DNA of 64,000 nt from Orthonyx spaldingii (Eukaryota > Chordata > Aves > Passeriformes > Orthonychidae), in contig VZTJ01000638.1 of assembly GCA_013397795.1 (NCBI GenBank), forward strand, positions 1,069,586-1,133,585. Direction: 5' to 3'. Under the pieces are notes generated by a model. The model was not told the origin of the DNA, did not search any database, and saw only the letters and a list, made by a program, of their open reading frames with translations. This document shows positions 48,761 through 61,560 of this stretch, piece by piece. A program made the position numbers and the translations under genes. Each line of letters starts with the position of its first letter. Positions within the stretch are counted from its first letter, which is position 1.

Positions 48761-51700
48761 CTGCCTTGAATTTTACTACAATGGCTGTATCGTGCTATCC
48801 GTGGATACCCTCCCTGGTGCAAGCACAAGCAAAAGGCAAGAGCATTTAATTCATATCCAGGAGAGAGTTTTGCCTTTATCTATGGGCAGGACAGAAAAAA
48901 GACAGGAAGTGGGGAAAGGAATAACTAACCAGATAAAAATAAGTGCACAAGATTTTAATTCTTAGTATTTCTGGAGTGGAGGAGAGATGGGAGTGGTTCT
49001 TTGTATCAGTCAGTAGTTCCTCTGACAGCCCTCACCTCTCCTTGTTACTCCTTTCCACATGCTCTGTCTGTTGATAATGGCATAGGAAACAGCTTCAAAC
49101 CACTGTCCTGTATCCAATAGTAGTTGGTCTGGAACCCCAGGCATTCCCAGTTGTACAGTAGGGCAGTTCCTAAGCAATTTTCAGTGTAGATGGAAAAAGA
49201 GATGGCTTCCAACCTGGGTAAGGCATGAAATGAGTCAGTGGGCTTTGTTCAGTGGAAATAAAGGATTGATGTAAAAAGGACAATCTCTCAAACATCTTCA
49301 TGTCTTTTCCTGGATCACAAGAATGCCAAGAAGTTGTCTTCTCATCTAAGCATCCCTGTCAAGACTTAAGTTTATAGGTTTTCTTCTTATGATCCAGCTT
49401 TTGCCTCTTTGGTGTTGGTATTATGCTTAGAGAGGCTCCCTGGGATGTCAACCTACTCAACAGGACAAAATTCAAAAGTGATAGGGAGGAATTAATACTT
49501 TACATATGGATGAGGAAGTGAGACTCATTCTAATCTAGGCTGCATTGGCGTAAATCCAGAAAGTCTCCATGAAAGTTACTGGAAAGAGTCTGTTAGTGCA
49601 GCTTTGAAATGAGATCAGCATCCAGCACAGCAGACTATGGAAGAAGATGGGCTATGATGTCCTCCTGGGGAGGAGAGAATGTCACACAATGTTGGATTCG
49701 ATTTGTACTTTCACAAATTTTCAAGTCTCACCTCCAAATTTGGTTAGCTCTCACATCAAAGCAGTCTCAGATTGTCAGGTAAGAATACAAAGCCCAGAAA
49801 TGTGAAAGAGTAAATTGTGCCTAAGGAAACAAATGGATCCTCTTTTGTTGGGAAATGAAGAATATTTTTTCCTGCTTGATGAAATAGCTTTACAATGGAG
49901 CGGTTTCACAGCTGAAATGAAAAATCAGCCAGGTGACAAGTGCTTTGCATGTAAGCGGGCCAGCAGTTCCCCCAGGGCCCTGTATCCTTCAAGCAAGGAG
50001 CACTGGGAGGCACCATCTTCTCTTCACTTCCTCAGAGGGAGCAAGTCCCTGTGGATCCTTTTTCATGGTTTACAGTTGAATCCGTTCTTTGTTTTCAGTT
50101 TAGTCCCCACATTGATGAAAGGACAATACTTGCTGTGCTTTGGGAGCACTGGCTGTATAAAGATTTGGAAAGGGAGACTGTCTATTGTCTTGTACCAGCC
50201 AGAAGGTGCAGCCTGCACCATGCAAGAGGATTGCAGCTGTATAACTTGGAATTTCAGTCTTGGCCCATGAGTAGCTGGCATGAGGCAGAACAACCTCACT
50301 GCCATTCCTGTTTCAAGGGAGCTTATCTCTGCTGCTACACCTGGCAGCCGAGGAAAGCAATGCAAATACAGTAGTCTTCCCATGACTGCCCCAGAGGGAA
50401 CAATTCTAAGCAAGCATGGCAGCATTTTCTGGTCTCTAGTACTACTCCAGCATCAAAGTAAGACTGTAAATGCAGTTTAGGTTACCTGACACATGAAGTA
50501 AGAAGTATGTGTCTAGTCCTCAGTTGCTCTGAAATTTTTAAACTTTGCATTGTGTCTACAGGGGTATAAACATCGTCTGTGTATTCACAGCTTGGTTTGC
50601 ATTGGTGCAAATAGCCATGTGAGGGGCAGGTTGAGAAAGGTGGAATGTCACAATTTTCCTACACACAGCCTGACACAGGTGCAGGATTTCCTCCTCTATT
50701 GCAGTGAAATACTGTCTCTTGTCCCATATGCGCCTCAGGTCTGCTGTTTCCTAATGAGATGCAGCTTGCCCTGTAGAGGTGGGAACTGCACTAGTGGGCC
50801 AGCGGCAAAGCAATACTTGACCTTTTTTAATAAAATCATAGGTGACATGAAGCATATTGACTGATGGCAAGGTGTGGGCTGACTCTGGAAAAGGCTTCTT
50901 GAGGAGAGCAGGGTAACCACTCCTTTGTACCTAAGAGGTACCAGTCCTTTTGGAACCTCAGTAAGAAATGGATGGACACTCAAGGCTGGTTGACTGGCTT
51001 ATTTTGTGAAGGCTGCAAAGGATAGGAAAGGTGACAGCAATCTTTCACCCCTTCTGGTGTTGGCAACTACAGCTATTGCTCTTCCAAACCACACATACAG
51101 GTGACATTGTTTAAGGCAGTGCCTGCCAGTGTCACAGTGTGTGCCATGTTATACACTAGTCGCTCACGCTAGCACACAGCTCTCTACAGCCAAACCCAAT
51201 GGCTGAACCCACAGATTTTGCTCTAAATCACTCTCATTACAGTGTTTTCCACAGTGACCCACTGCATCTGCATTCAGATCACCTTCAGAAAGTGCTCTGT
51301 GGGAGGAAAGCTTTCTGTCATAAATGATAAAATTCCTGCTGAGAAGGGATCAAATAGCAGACCTGTAGACAGTCTGGACAGACAGACAATGAAATTTAAG
51401 TGATGACTGTTTGCTGTAGCTGAGAGAAGTGTTCTGCACCACTGCCAGTGTCATCTCTTTACACTAGGATCAAGTAGGCTGGAGTTTTCAGATAGAGATA
51501 AGATTGCAGAGTATCAGCTGGGATTACAGCTCCAGGGAGCTGAAATTTAGAAGTAGAAGTACTGACTCTGTGGTATAGATGACTGCCACATGCAGAGGAA
51601 AAGGATTTGGAAAGTTCACCAGGTCGGCACAGTCAGATTAGTTAGACATTTCTCAAGGGCTATTTAATAGGTGCATTAGTACTGGATTATCAATGTCAGT

Positions 51701-52014
51701 GCAGTGATCACTTCCAATCTCTGTGGAAATTTCATGGACTCTGGCAAGGTGAAGCTGCACTCACAAGGATCCATGCAAATAACTGGCAGAGGAACATACA
51801 AATTGCCAAGCCAGGTCAGAGCTAATATCCATTTATTGTGCTTGCAGTGATAGCACAAAGCAAAAGCACCCCAGATGGGCAGATCTGGGGTAAGCTGCTT
51901 CTCTAATACTGGGATTCATCCCTGTCTTCTATTGTCTAAGATTTGGTTTAACAGATAGAGCATGATGTATTTTCTCTCTTGATGCAAATATAACTGCAGT
52001 GTTACATGGCATAC

Positions 52015-52048
52015 AGATATATATGTGTGTGTGTGTGTGTATGCACAC
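52015..52048. repeat. (TG)n microsatellite
   Basis: An ATATAT lead-in and about eight TG units (52024-52040). Alternating purine-pyrimidine sequence; likely polymorphic. Confidence 0.9.
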
Positions 52049-52548
52049 AAAATATCTGATTAACCAAGTATCAACAGCTCTCCCAACTCCAACCAACTGT
52101 ACAATGGCCATGAAGTTCGGTGACAAGTTGGCCAGCATTGCCTTAAATATCTTTCTGTACTTGTGCTATGTCACAGAAATAGCAAAAGCTTGTGATAGCC
52201 CTACTTCCTGCCTTGGATTATGGTATATAACATCATACAGTATGCATTTATGCACAGAGGGCATAGTATCATAGCCCTTGCTGTTCATCTCTTTCCTGAA
52301 AAAACACAAGCAATGCCTTCAGCCGCTTTTTATATGAAATTATTCCCATGCTTTGAAGGAAGTCTGTTGCTTTTCTCTGTACTTCCTTTAAATCTGTACA
52401 TCTATTTTATGAGATGGAATGACAGATACTCTTCACATTAGTCCAAAAAAAGGCTGGAACTTTTTACATGTTTCCAGAAAGGCATTAGTTCTTCTGTTTT
52501 GTTCCTCATCCCAGTCCTTATGCACACCAACCTCTTTGCTTTTTGCAG

Positions 52549-52671
52549 ACAGCTACTCAATGAGCACTGAAGACTGCAATGACTCTTTTTGTAACGACAC
52601 TACTGAAATATTTTATTTATCCATATGATGATCTGTGAGACTGGGCAGTGGCCAAGAGAACCAAGGAAAAT
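52549..52671 (+). other. Candidate alternative GAP43 3' exon A (intron 2)
   Basis: The acceptor CAACCTCTTTGCTTTTTGCAG ends at 52548 and a GTAAGC donor starts at 52672. Joined to the GAP43 coding exon in its phase, the frame would continue D-SYSMSTEDCNDSFCNDTT and stop at 52626-52628. This is not the conserved GAP43 C-terminus, so it would be an alternative end if used at all. Only sequence signals support it. Confidence 0.2.
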
Positions 52672-53842
52672 GTAAGCAGTGACAGGAGGCTTACAAGTAA
52701 GGCCACTGGCATCAGCTCTGTGGGATAGTTTTCACCTCCAGTACTGGGCCTCGAATAGACCTGTGAAAGACCATATTACACAAGCTCAATTTGAACAGGT
52801 CTCTAGGCACAATATTTCTCAAGACTACATTCATGCTGCAAGCTTGATTTAAAGGGCTTCCTCATTTCCTAGCTTTCCTCTCTGGATGTCTTTCAGGCTG
52901 AAAATACATGAGATGTTTAAAATAACACGTGTGGGAAACCCAAATGTTGGACAGTACTGCTGTCATGTGTCTTGCAGTTCTTTAAAGAAGAGTCTGGTCT
53001 GGTTTTGCAGGTTGCTAGAACTGTGACTTCTTTCCTAGTTCTGTACTCCCTGCCAACGTCTCCCTTTACATACCCTTTAGCTCTAATGGCATGTACCATT
53101 TAAGAGCCTTGGTTATATCATCACCAAATGTGAATTTGATCTGTGGAAATGTTTCTTTTTTCTTTCTCTGTCCATGACTACATCAGTGTCAGCATGGGAC
53201 ACTGGAACAGAGCAAAAAATCTCAGCTGATGTTGTGGCAGTCAGGAGTCCACCTTGGACACCTGCCCTTAGCTACGCTGTAGTGTAGTCAGGAAAGAACT
53301 ATGGAAAGCTGGACAGGGTCCAGAGATGTAAACGAAAATGCTGTTCCCCTAATGACCAGAAAAGTGAGACTCAATGCTTCATGCAAATAAGTCTTAGATA
53401 AAGGTCGTAAGGTCCCAATTATCCAGTGTTCAAAGAATGACAGAGTTCCCAGCTGTACCTTGAGGCAATAGCAAATGAGTCCTCTTTTCATTATGAAAGA
53501 AAGCAGAAGGTGGAAGACATTATTCAACCTCTCCATCTTCCTTCAGCAAAACACAGTAATTGGTAATGCTAGTAATGATAACCGGACATTACCTGTAACC
53601 TACAGGGCTTAATGAAGAAGAAAATCTCTCTGACATTTGGAAGAGCATCCAAATCCCAACGCTAAAGTGGGTGCAGTGGTACAGAACCATAGCTGCTAAT
53701 GCATTGCAGGTACAGGGAAAGGGATAGGAGAGCAGGAACAAGAGGTGTGACCATTATGCAGGAGCATTCCCCAGTGCTGCTGACTTTGGCAAAACTGTCT
53801 TAGCAGCTGTGAAAAATGTTTCAAAGACTTTACTTGATAACC

Positions 53843-53900
53843 ACTTGAAGAGTGGTTACTTTATTAAGTATAAAATAATAAAGTAAAAGTAATTTCAAGT
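53843..53900. repeat. Nested inverted repeat (hairpin/cruciform)
   Basis: TTACTTTATTA (53856-53866) and TAATAAAGTAA (53876-53886) form a perfect 11-bp stem with a 9-base loop. Outside it ACTTGAA (53843-53849) pairs with TTCAAGT (53894-53900). Confidence 0.85.
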
Positions 53901-56439
53901 AGGGGTGGTGGCTGTGCCTCGAGAAAATCTCTTTGATGTTCTTAAAAGCTTGGGGCACACATTGATTTGGAAATGACACAAGCCTCTAACAGGGAGGTGT
54001 GAATGCAAGTGTGTGTGGACTAAGTACATAACTGTCTAGTTTTCAAATGAATATGGGACTCCATTCCCTTACTGGGTGTGGACTTAGAAAAAAAGAGTAT
54101 GTATTCCAGTTTAGACATCTGAGGTTACCTACCTTGCTTATGTAAGGCTAGGACTTCACCTGTGATTTCAGCCTCAGGGTCACAAGCAATTCAGAATAAC
54201 CTCCAGTCAGTGGTGCTGAAACAAGGGATATGTCACAGGAGACCAAACCCTGGGATTGGATCTGCCCCCCGTCAAAAATATTTGCAAGTTGAAGGAGTCT
54301 GTCTTAATCTTAGATCTGCTCACAGATGGTCTCTATGTATTGTAACATTGTTCCTCTGCTTTCTCTTGTTGTCAGAAGGGATGGAAATCCCTCACTTTCA
54401 GGGGATCTGATCAGAGGGCTGCTGTGAGTTTATCTTCAGTAAGGCTGCTACAGTTCATAGGAGCAGCAATTCTGTCCGACCCATTGTCTGCATTCACAGT
54501 CCCTTTTTCAACTGGTACACCAGGGATCCAGGTGGGAAAAGGAGGTAACTTCTTTATTGCCAAACAGGGAGGAGGCATGAGTGTCACCTCGATCTTACGA
54601 CTCTGCTCCATCCCTGCTCAGTCCTGCACTGTCCCATGGAAAAGCTCCTAATGTTTTTCATGGACTTTCAGGGTGCTGCAGGTTTGCAAGCAGTGGCACT
54701 AGTGGGTGTTTGGAAGATGCTTCAGCTGTGCAAACAGTTTTGGCACCTGCCTTTAAGCTTATCTTTGGGGTTGAGGGTATGTTCCACAAAGCCATCCCAG
54801 CACTATTGCCAAGCCTTTGTTGGGAGATTTACCAGTGTGGCCAAGCATGGTGCCTGTTTGGACTAAACTTGGCCTCTTGTCCATGACACAGCCTCTCCCA
54901 GACACACCTGAGGCCCACCAGCAAGGCAGGGGGAAGAAATGCACAGCACTGCTGCTGAGCAGCAGACTTTGGTCTCCAGAGACAATAATCCAGCACTGTT
55001 CACTGCACTCAATAGACAGACAGAAAATGAAAAAGAAAATGTTTTTTTGTGCCTCGAGATAGAAACCATTTTCATTGCTGAAGCCAAATGACTATGAAAG
55101 ATGGATGGAGTCACTGATTTTTACATCAGGGAAGAAGGAGAAAATTCTAGACACTCCTAACTGATGTAGCATGCAACTACTTCTTGGCCTCGTTTCTAGC
55201 AAAACACATAGATGTTGTTCTCCCAAAGAGAGGAGTTAAGCTTGATTGCAGTTCAAACCACAACCATGCAGGGCTCTTCTGAGTCCTGCTGGCCTGGAAT
55301 TTTTCTGTGATAATCTTTTTTTCATTCAAGTACCCTTTAATTATTCAAACCCAAACATAATATATGCCACTACCAGGAATTATGGGATTTGTAGATTAAA
55401 ATAGTAAGAAAACCTTTGCCTGCTTTTAGAGCAGCTAGTGTGTGAGGTCAGGTTGTGCCTGAGTGGGACAGAAGACAGGGTGGGCCTTATGCTAGGAACG
55501 AGAAATTCAGTGAGCTTTACAAGCAAGCCATTGGACTGCTGGACAAATTTTCCCCTGATCTCTCCTGCTAGAGCTATTCCACTTTGTATAAATTATTTAT
55601 TGTTTGCTGGAGCCAGGATGTGGCATTTGGTCTCCCCTATTCCAGATGAGTGCCCTCACCACCGGTCTACAGAGTCAATGTTTTCCTCTGGCCCAATAAA
55701 TATTTAATGGTTTATGGAAGTGGAACAGCTCCAGCAGGAGAGGAAGAGTAAGAGAGACGTGTTCATTCACATGGATACCTCACAACATCACTCTGTGACC
55801 AGCAGGCAAGACCCATGCCAAGGACCTTTACAGCAAATAAAATCAGCGGGAGGAGACAATAAGAGCGCAAAATGGTGGGGTGCCACTTCCTATGCCTCAG
55901 TGCAATTTCAGAGCAATTTCAGAGCAGCCCAGGCCTGATGAATTCGTGCCTTGTATCCGTCCCACTCTTCCTGTCACCACCGTTGTCAAAATGATGGTGC
56001 TCAAGCCAAAATTATGGGCTGCTCCACCTTAGCCAAAAACTTGCAAACTCTGCACATGGAAGCTCTGGCAACTGGAGGCCTCTTTGGACCTGTACAGAGC
56101 TGGGCTTCACAGCAGACTTTGGCTGCACACGAGACAGTGGAGGAGCAGCTACTGCTTGGCCCCACAGCTGAGTCAGGGCCAAGGAAAATGTCCTTTGATG
56201 AGGAAGAGAAGCCTTCTCATTGCAGACTAGCTCAGCAAAGGGCTGTCTTAGCTCCTTGTAAGGGTCCTTTTTTCCACCATAGTAGACGGTACTGAGGAGC
56301 TGTTGACAACCCAGACATTCCTGCTGCTCCGGTGAGGTGGTGCATCCTGGCTATGGCACAGCTGGCTGAGCACAGGGCATGGGGCTGCCTGGCTGTGCCC
56401 CTAGGTGGTCTCCCCAGCATTTGCAGCTGTCCCACCGAG

Positions 56440-56720
56440 TGCCCTCATGTCACGGCCGAATTCATTATCTGCCTGATGGAATTGTTATTGTGAAAAGCCA
56501 ATTAAACTGAGATGGCTACTGTGGGACAGCTGCATCGGTTCGCTTGGCTCAGCACTCGGAGAGTTCAGAGACTCGATAGTCCCTCTCCAACTGGGAAAAA
56601 TGGCTCTAAAAACTGGTTAAAAAACAAAACAAACAGAGCTTGCCAAATTTGAATTAAAATCAGAATTACTGATGCAAGCTGCTGCCACTTTCACAGAGAA
56701 GACTGGTGCTGGCAATAAGA
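56440..56720. promoter_or_regulatory. Candidate conserved noncoding element
   Basis: Repeat-free sequence with SOX-like ATTGTTATTGTG (56481-56492), CCAATTAAAC (56499-56508) and several CpGs in an otherwise CpG-poor intron. It resembles deeply conserved vertebrate intronic enhancers in texture. Not tested by alignment. Confidence 0.25.
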
Positions 56721-57419
56721 GCGCTCATGAGAGGTTTTTCAGGCAGTTCCTTCCTTCCTTCCTGCTGTACAGCTTGGCTCTTTGAAAATGGCCGGTGCCA
56801 GGCTCAGGGCTGCCCTACACCTCCTTTCCCCTGGAGCTCACCACTTACTGGGCAAGCATCACACACCTCTGCTCACAGAGATTTCTTGAGGCAGAAGAGA
56901 CAACGACACAGCCCAACTTCTCACCTTAAGTCAAACCAAGAAGATCTGGCCTTCACATGGTCTGGGGAAAGTGTCTAACTTCCCACCCAGTTTCGCAGAA
57001 CAGGTGCTGTGACTCTTGATCTTTCCACCCTTGGAAAAGCCGTTGTTAAGCAGTCCCAGACAAGGGATTTCAAGAAGAGGGGAGAATTGCTCTGCACCAG
57101 CAATGCCATTGTGATGTCTTGAAATGTATTTTTTTTTACCACAAGTGTTTGTAGTTCAAAATGCCTCTTCCTGTGTCTGGGCTCTCAAGCCTCCTCCTGA
57201 TGAAATTAAAAGCAAAGGCTCCCAGGAGTTTCCCTGGGTACAGCATGAAGCCTGAACTGCCTTCTAGAGAGCAGTGCCTGTGTTTCAGTGCTCATCCTGC
57301 ACAAACCACGTTGGGATTCTATGGGTGTGCACCAGCTGTGCCTTTGAAAAATATTAGTAATTTCTTTGATGCAAAGAGCTGGTGTTGTTGATGTTGCAAC
57401 TGCTGGGGACAGTTATCAA

Positions 57420-57960
57420 AAAGATGGCTGTGGAAAGCCTGACAATAGGCATTCAATTAATTTTAGCATCCAATTTGCAGAGCCTTGGTGTATGATGATG
57501 GACGGAAACAAACTAATGATCTCTAAATGAAATTTCTCCTTCATTTAAACTCGAAATGGGAGGATGACAAAGGGAAGAAAAAGAGACATTTTATATCCTC
57601 TCCTTGATTGCAATTCCCTGCCTTCAGCTAGATCAATATCATTTCTGCTGGAGATGGAGGCTGCCTCTGGTTTCCATGGCAATGTGGTTGTTGAAGGCTT
57701 GCAGGCTCCATGAATCCCCAATTTATCAGTCTTCTAGGCTTTAATAATGGAGACCAGCAGTCAGGCAGCTTATGAATGGCACATGTCTTTTGGGCTGGGG
57801 GAAGGGAGGCGGGAGCGTGGTTTGTAGTAAGGGCTGCAGCAATTTGTTTTCCTGCCACCGACAGCTGAAGGGGGAGGAGTACAAGGGGCGGAGCAGCATG
57901 TTAATTCTGAATGCACTGATGGAATTTCTAGACCATTTTGCTGCAATTATAGAAGATTTC
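57420..57960. promoter_or_regulatory. Candidate conserved noncoding element with X-box
   Basis: GTTTCCATGGCAAT (57670-57683) is an X-box-like site, 12 of 14. The segment is free of recognisable repeats and dense in homeodomain-type cores (CAATTAATTTTAG near 57453, TTTAATAATGG near 57740). It ends in a GC-rich patch with 'aggggcggag' (57886-57895). Confidence 0.3.
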
Positions 57961-58119
57961 CTCCTTTAGTTGCTTTTCCCTAGCCAGTTTTGCCGGTGAA
58001 GGGGAGGAGAACAGCTTCACAGCCAGTCCTGTGTGAGGAGGTGGGAGCTGTAGATGGAGAACCCAAAGGCTCTACCACTCTGCACGTTTCCTTCCTCTTC
58101 TTAACCCTCTTTATTTCAG

Positions 58120-58530
58120 GATCAGCAGTGCACGAATGCCAGCAGTCTGCCACGGTTTCAGGTTCATTTTTATCCCTCTACTGATCCTACCACCATTGCC
58201 AGGCTGCTCAGCAGAGCTGTGAGATGGGCAGACCTCTGAGGACCTGATCTGTCTGTCAAACTTCTGTCACTTGCTGTGCTATTCTCTGTGCATCTGCTTG
58301 GCCTCTCCAAATTCAAACCTCCATCCCCAAAGTGCTGTAAGCTTCATTCCCTGAATTAATTACTTTGCTAGGAATGTCCTGGCAGTAGAACAATTGCTAT
58401 CTGTCACTTCAATTGGAATATATATATGCAGGGTATTTCCATTTCTTCTTATCTTTCCTCTGATTTCTCCCCTATAATCTCATGGGGCAGTTGCTCTAAA
58501 GAAGCTAAAGAATAAATGGATGTGTCCTAG
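58120..58530 (+). other. Candidate alternative GAP43 terminal exon B (intron 2)
   Basis: A very strong acceptor (CTTAAC branch-like site, then CCTCTTTATTTCAG, AG at 58118-58119) precedes sequence that, in the GAP43 phase, reads G-SAVHECQQSATVSGSFLSLY and stops at 58182-58184. An AATAAA signal lies at 58511-58516 and is followed by T/GT-rich sequence, as needed for a terminal exon. It does not encode the conserved GAP43 end. Transcript evidence is lacking. Confidence 0.2.
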
Positions 58531-59801
58531 AAAGACACATGTTCTTCTGTCATTGTTCTTCTGTCCCTTCACATGCCCGCTATTTCTAAACCATTCTCCA
58601 GAACTTAAACCAGCAAGGGAGAAATGATGGGTGACACAAAAGAATGCTGTTGCATGAGATGGGGACATCCTGTTTTCCAACACATGTGCCAAGAGCAGCT
58701 GTCAACTGTTACATTCCACAGCTGGAAGGACGTTAAAACCTCTATATTCAAGCTCTTTGAATTATAAGGTATCTAAGGAGTTAAAGAGTACCCTTTCTGG
58801 TCTGCAGGACCTATGTGAAATCAACAGGGGCAGGGGAGAAGAAGAGTAAAGAACAACTTATGGGTACTTTTTTCTAAGATTTTCCTCAGGTGAAGTAATG
58901 AACGCAGGAGATAGAGGAGCTGGTAGCTTGGAACCACTCCTAGAGGGAGCCTTCCTGGTTCATCAGGACAGTTGAGCACCTGATTGTTCATCAGATCAAC
59001 TCTGATCCCAGCTGGTGGCTGAGGAGACCCTGCACAAGTCACTTCCCATTTCTCCCTTTCCAGCTCCCTGGCTGTGAACACCATGGAACCTTGGTAGAGG
59101 TCTGTGGAGGTCACAGTGCCTTTGAGGTCACAGCACCTTTGTTGCTGTTGGGTAGGAGGCCACTCAATGCCAGTGTAAAATACCTGCCTCCAAGGCACTC
59201 TTATCCTGAAAGAGCTCTTTTACCTTGCCTTTGGCCGCTGTACTACATAGCCTCCCACCTGCCCACCACTTTCTGGTGCGACAGCGCATCCCCACAGAAG
59301 CACTGTGACTGATCACACTGCTGCCAGGTGGGAGCACCCTGTCCTCCCTGGGGCTGCCTTGTAGCTGTGACAGTGGCCAAGGGGCTGGCCTTGCTAAAGG
59401 AGATCTTGGTGTCTGAAAACCTAACCACTCTGGTAGGCTTCTTCTGGTTCTAGCTGGATTGAAACTGCCCAGTTATGGGTACAGTACACAGGAAGTTTGG
59501 GACAAAACTGCTGGTAATAGGCAGCGATAAATGAACAGTCAGCCGTAGGCATGTTGTTTCCCTCAGCTTCCATGTCTGGCTGCATCTGTGGATATGGGAA
59601 AGAAACAGCAGTTGAAGAAAGAAGGAGAGCTCCTTCTTTCCCGTTCTCCAGGATGGAAGAATATTTTCAAACGTAGTTGTAACAGGGTTAACACCTCACG
59701 TTCACAAGGAACATCCTCCCTTTTCTCTCCCCACCCTCTTCCTCCATCACTCCCATTTCTCTGGAGACCTCAATGCTCCCTCCCTCAGCCAAAGTTGGGG
59801 A

Positions 59802-59815
59802 GTTTCCGTGGCAAC
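59802..59815 (+). promoter_or_regulatory. X-box-like motif
   Basis: GTTTCCGTGGCAAC matches the RFX X-box palindrome at 12 of 14 positions, with both half-sites intact. An E-box CAGCTG follows at 59820-59825. Confidence 0.4.
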
Positions 59816-60974
59816 CTGGCAGCTGGTGTCTAGACACTGTGAAAGATGCTTTGCAATGGAGCTGTGAGCCTGACTCCCCTCGACACCCCCTCCCCACTGC
59901 CACGCACCCTGAGCATCTCTCACACCGTTCCCTCCCTTTCCATCTATTGCACACATGGACGCCAATGCAAGCTTGGATTTCCATGGTGGTGCTGGAGGAA
60001 GAAAGGCAAGGGGTGGGATGAGAAGGAGTGGAAATCCCTAAGCCACTGGCTCTTCAGCCTGACAAAGCGCAAAGGCAGCTGGGGTGATGGAACTGGGTCT
60101 GGCTGTCCTCTGAGGATTTAGCAGGATCAGAAAAAGAGAAAGCAGTCCGTGCTTGGATCGAAGTTACCAGCCATGGGACTTGCAGAAGTTGGGGGTTTTT
60201 TTCTCACTGCTGGGGCAACTGAACCATTCTTATCTGGTTCTGGAAAAAGTTGAGGTGGTGCAGAATTAGGAGGCTCAAGGTACCATGTATTGGGGCCATA
60301 TTATTTGTGTTTCAACCTTAACAGGTTGACTTGTTTGCTTCCTTCCAGTAACTACTGGGCAACTTACCTGGACCTCCTGTCTGCTACTTGGACTGGGGAC
60401 ATTGCTCCCCACCACCTTGTTGCAGGGTTTGCCAAGGGTTTGTAGATCTCCCAGGTACCATATGCTCAGCAGGACCCCCAGGGCTCACAGGAATCAGTAC
60501 CACAGATCTGTCTATACAGAGTGAGGGATTCTCCAGGGATTTGGGAGAAATCATACAAGTCAATACCCTGGACCAGACACAGCCACTTACCTGAAATATC
60601 CAATTCCTTAATTTCTCAATGTTTAGCTGGGGCAGCATAAGTCTACCAGTTTTCGGAAGCAGCAAGCGGGGAGGGTGGAGGATTTTAGCTCTGCGTATGA
60701 CGCATCATAGGGCTGACTGCAATGGGCTAACATGGAGCAGAGAGAGAACTGTGTAAGCAACAGCTCTGAACCTGAAGTGTGTCTTGTTTCAGCAGTCTCA
60801 GACCTACCATCGTCTGCCTGGAATAGACTTCTGGCTGGCTAGAAGGACAGATGGATCGGGACAGATGAATCAAGCTGTGAAGCCTGGATCCAAATCTGGA
60901 TCCAAATGTCATTAAAACTAGGAGATGCTCAGGGCAGGCATTTTAAATGAGGCTTTCCAGTGTGCCTTACACTC

Positions 60975-60994
60975 AAAAAAAAAAAAAAAAAAAA
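60975..60994. repeat. Poly-A run (20 A)
   Basis: Twenty A after ACACTC. No retroposed gene or SINE body is recognisable upstream. Confidence 0.9.
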
Positions 60995-61194
60995 TTCTAA
61001 GTAGAGTCATCTCTGGGTCATATGAGATCTGCTTATAACAGGACAGGAAAACCCAGATTAATATTTGGGAGCGGAGTGACGACCGGATGAGGAACAGGTT
61101 TTCAGTTCCATCTCTGCCCAAGCTGTAGCTGGCAAAGGACAGAGAAAGGAGGAAGCATGACAAATGCTAGAGAGAGCAGCGTCTGAGTAGATTT

Positions 61195-61560
61195 GGGCAG
61201 TACGTCAGCGTAAATGCACAGGAGAGTTCTAGCTGCACAATCAATATCAGCAATAATTATGCAAACAGTGAGAAAGTAGCAAAAGCAAAATCTCTGCATC
61301 TGTATTAGAATCCCAGAGTGTTGTGCAATTTCTCTTCTCTTGGCATTGGCTGTGGTAATTTAGAGATCTGCAGTGGAACAGAGACAAAAAGGAAAACAAA
61401 ACCCAAGCCACCAGCCACAAAAGAAATGATCATCAGAGAGGTTGCTGCTACTGTGGTCATAAGCTGATGTCTGCTCTGATTTAATTAATCTTGGCAAGTC
61501 AGACGGGAGCTGGGCAGGTCCCAAGAGACAGTGTTTTACCCGGAAATCCACTCAACCTAA
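61195..61560. promoter_or_regulatory. Candidate conserved noncoding element
   Basis: CAATAATTATGCAAAC (61250-61265) combines a homeodomain core with an octamer-like POU site, and GATTTAATTAATCTT (61478-61492) is a second, palindromic homeodomain site. The segment is repeat-free. Confidence 0.25.

Larger units (their letters stand above)
45671..52548. other. GAP43: GAP43 intron 2, proximal part
   Basis: No coding exon beyond the donor was recognised. It contains the two candidate elements at 47.6 and 48.6 kb and the TG microsatellite. The conserved GAP43 C-terminal exon was sought by its acidic Lys/Glu-rich sense and not found. Confidence 0.7.
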
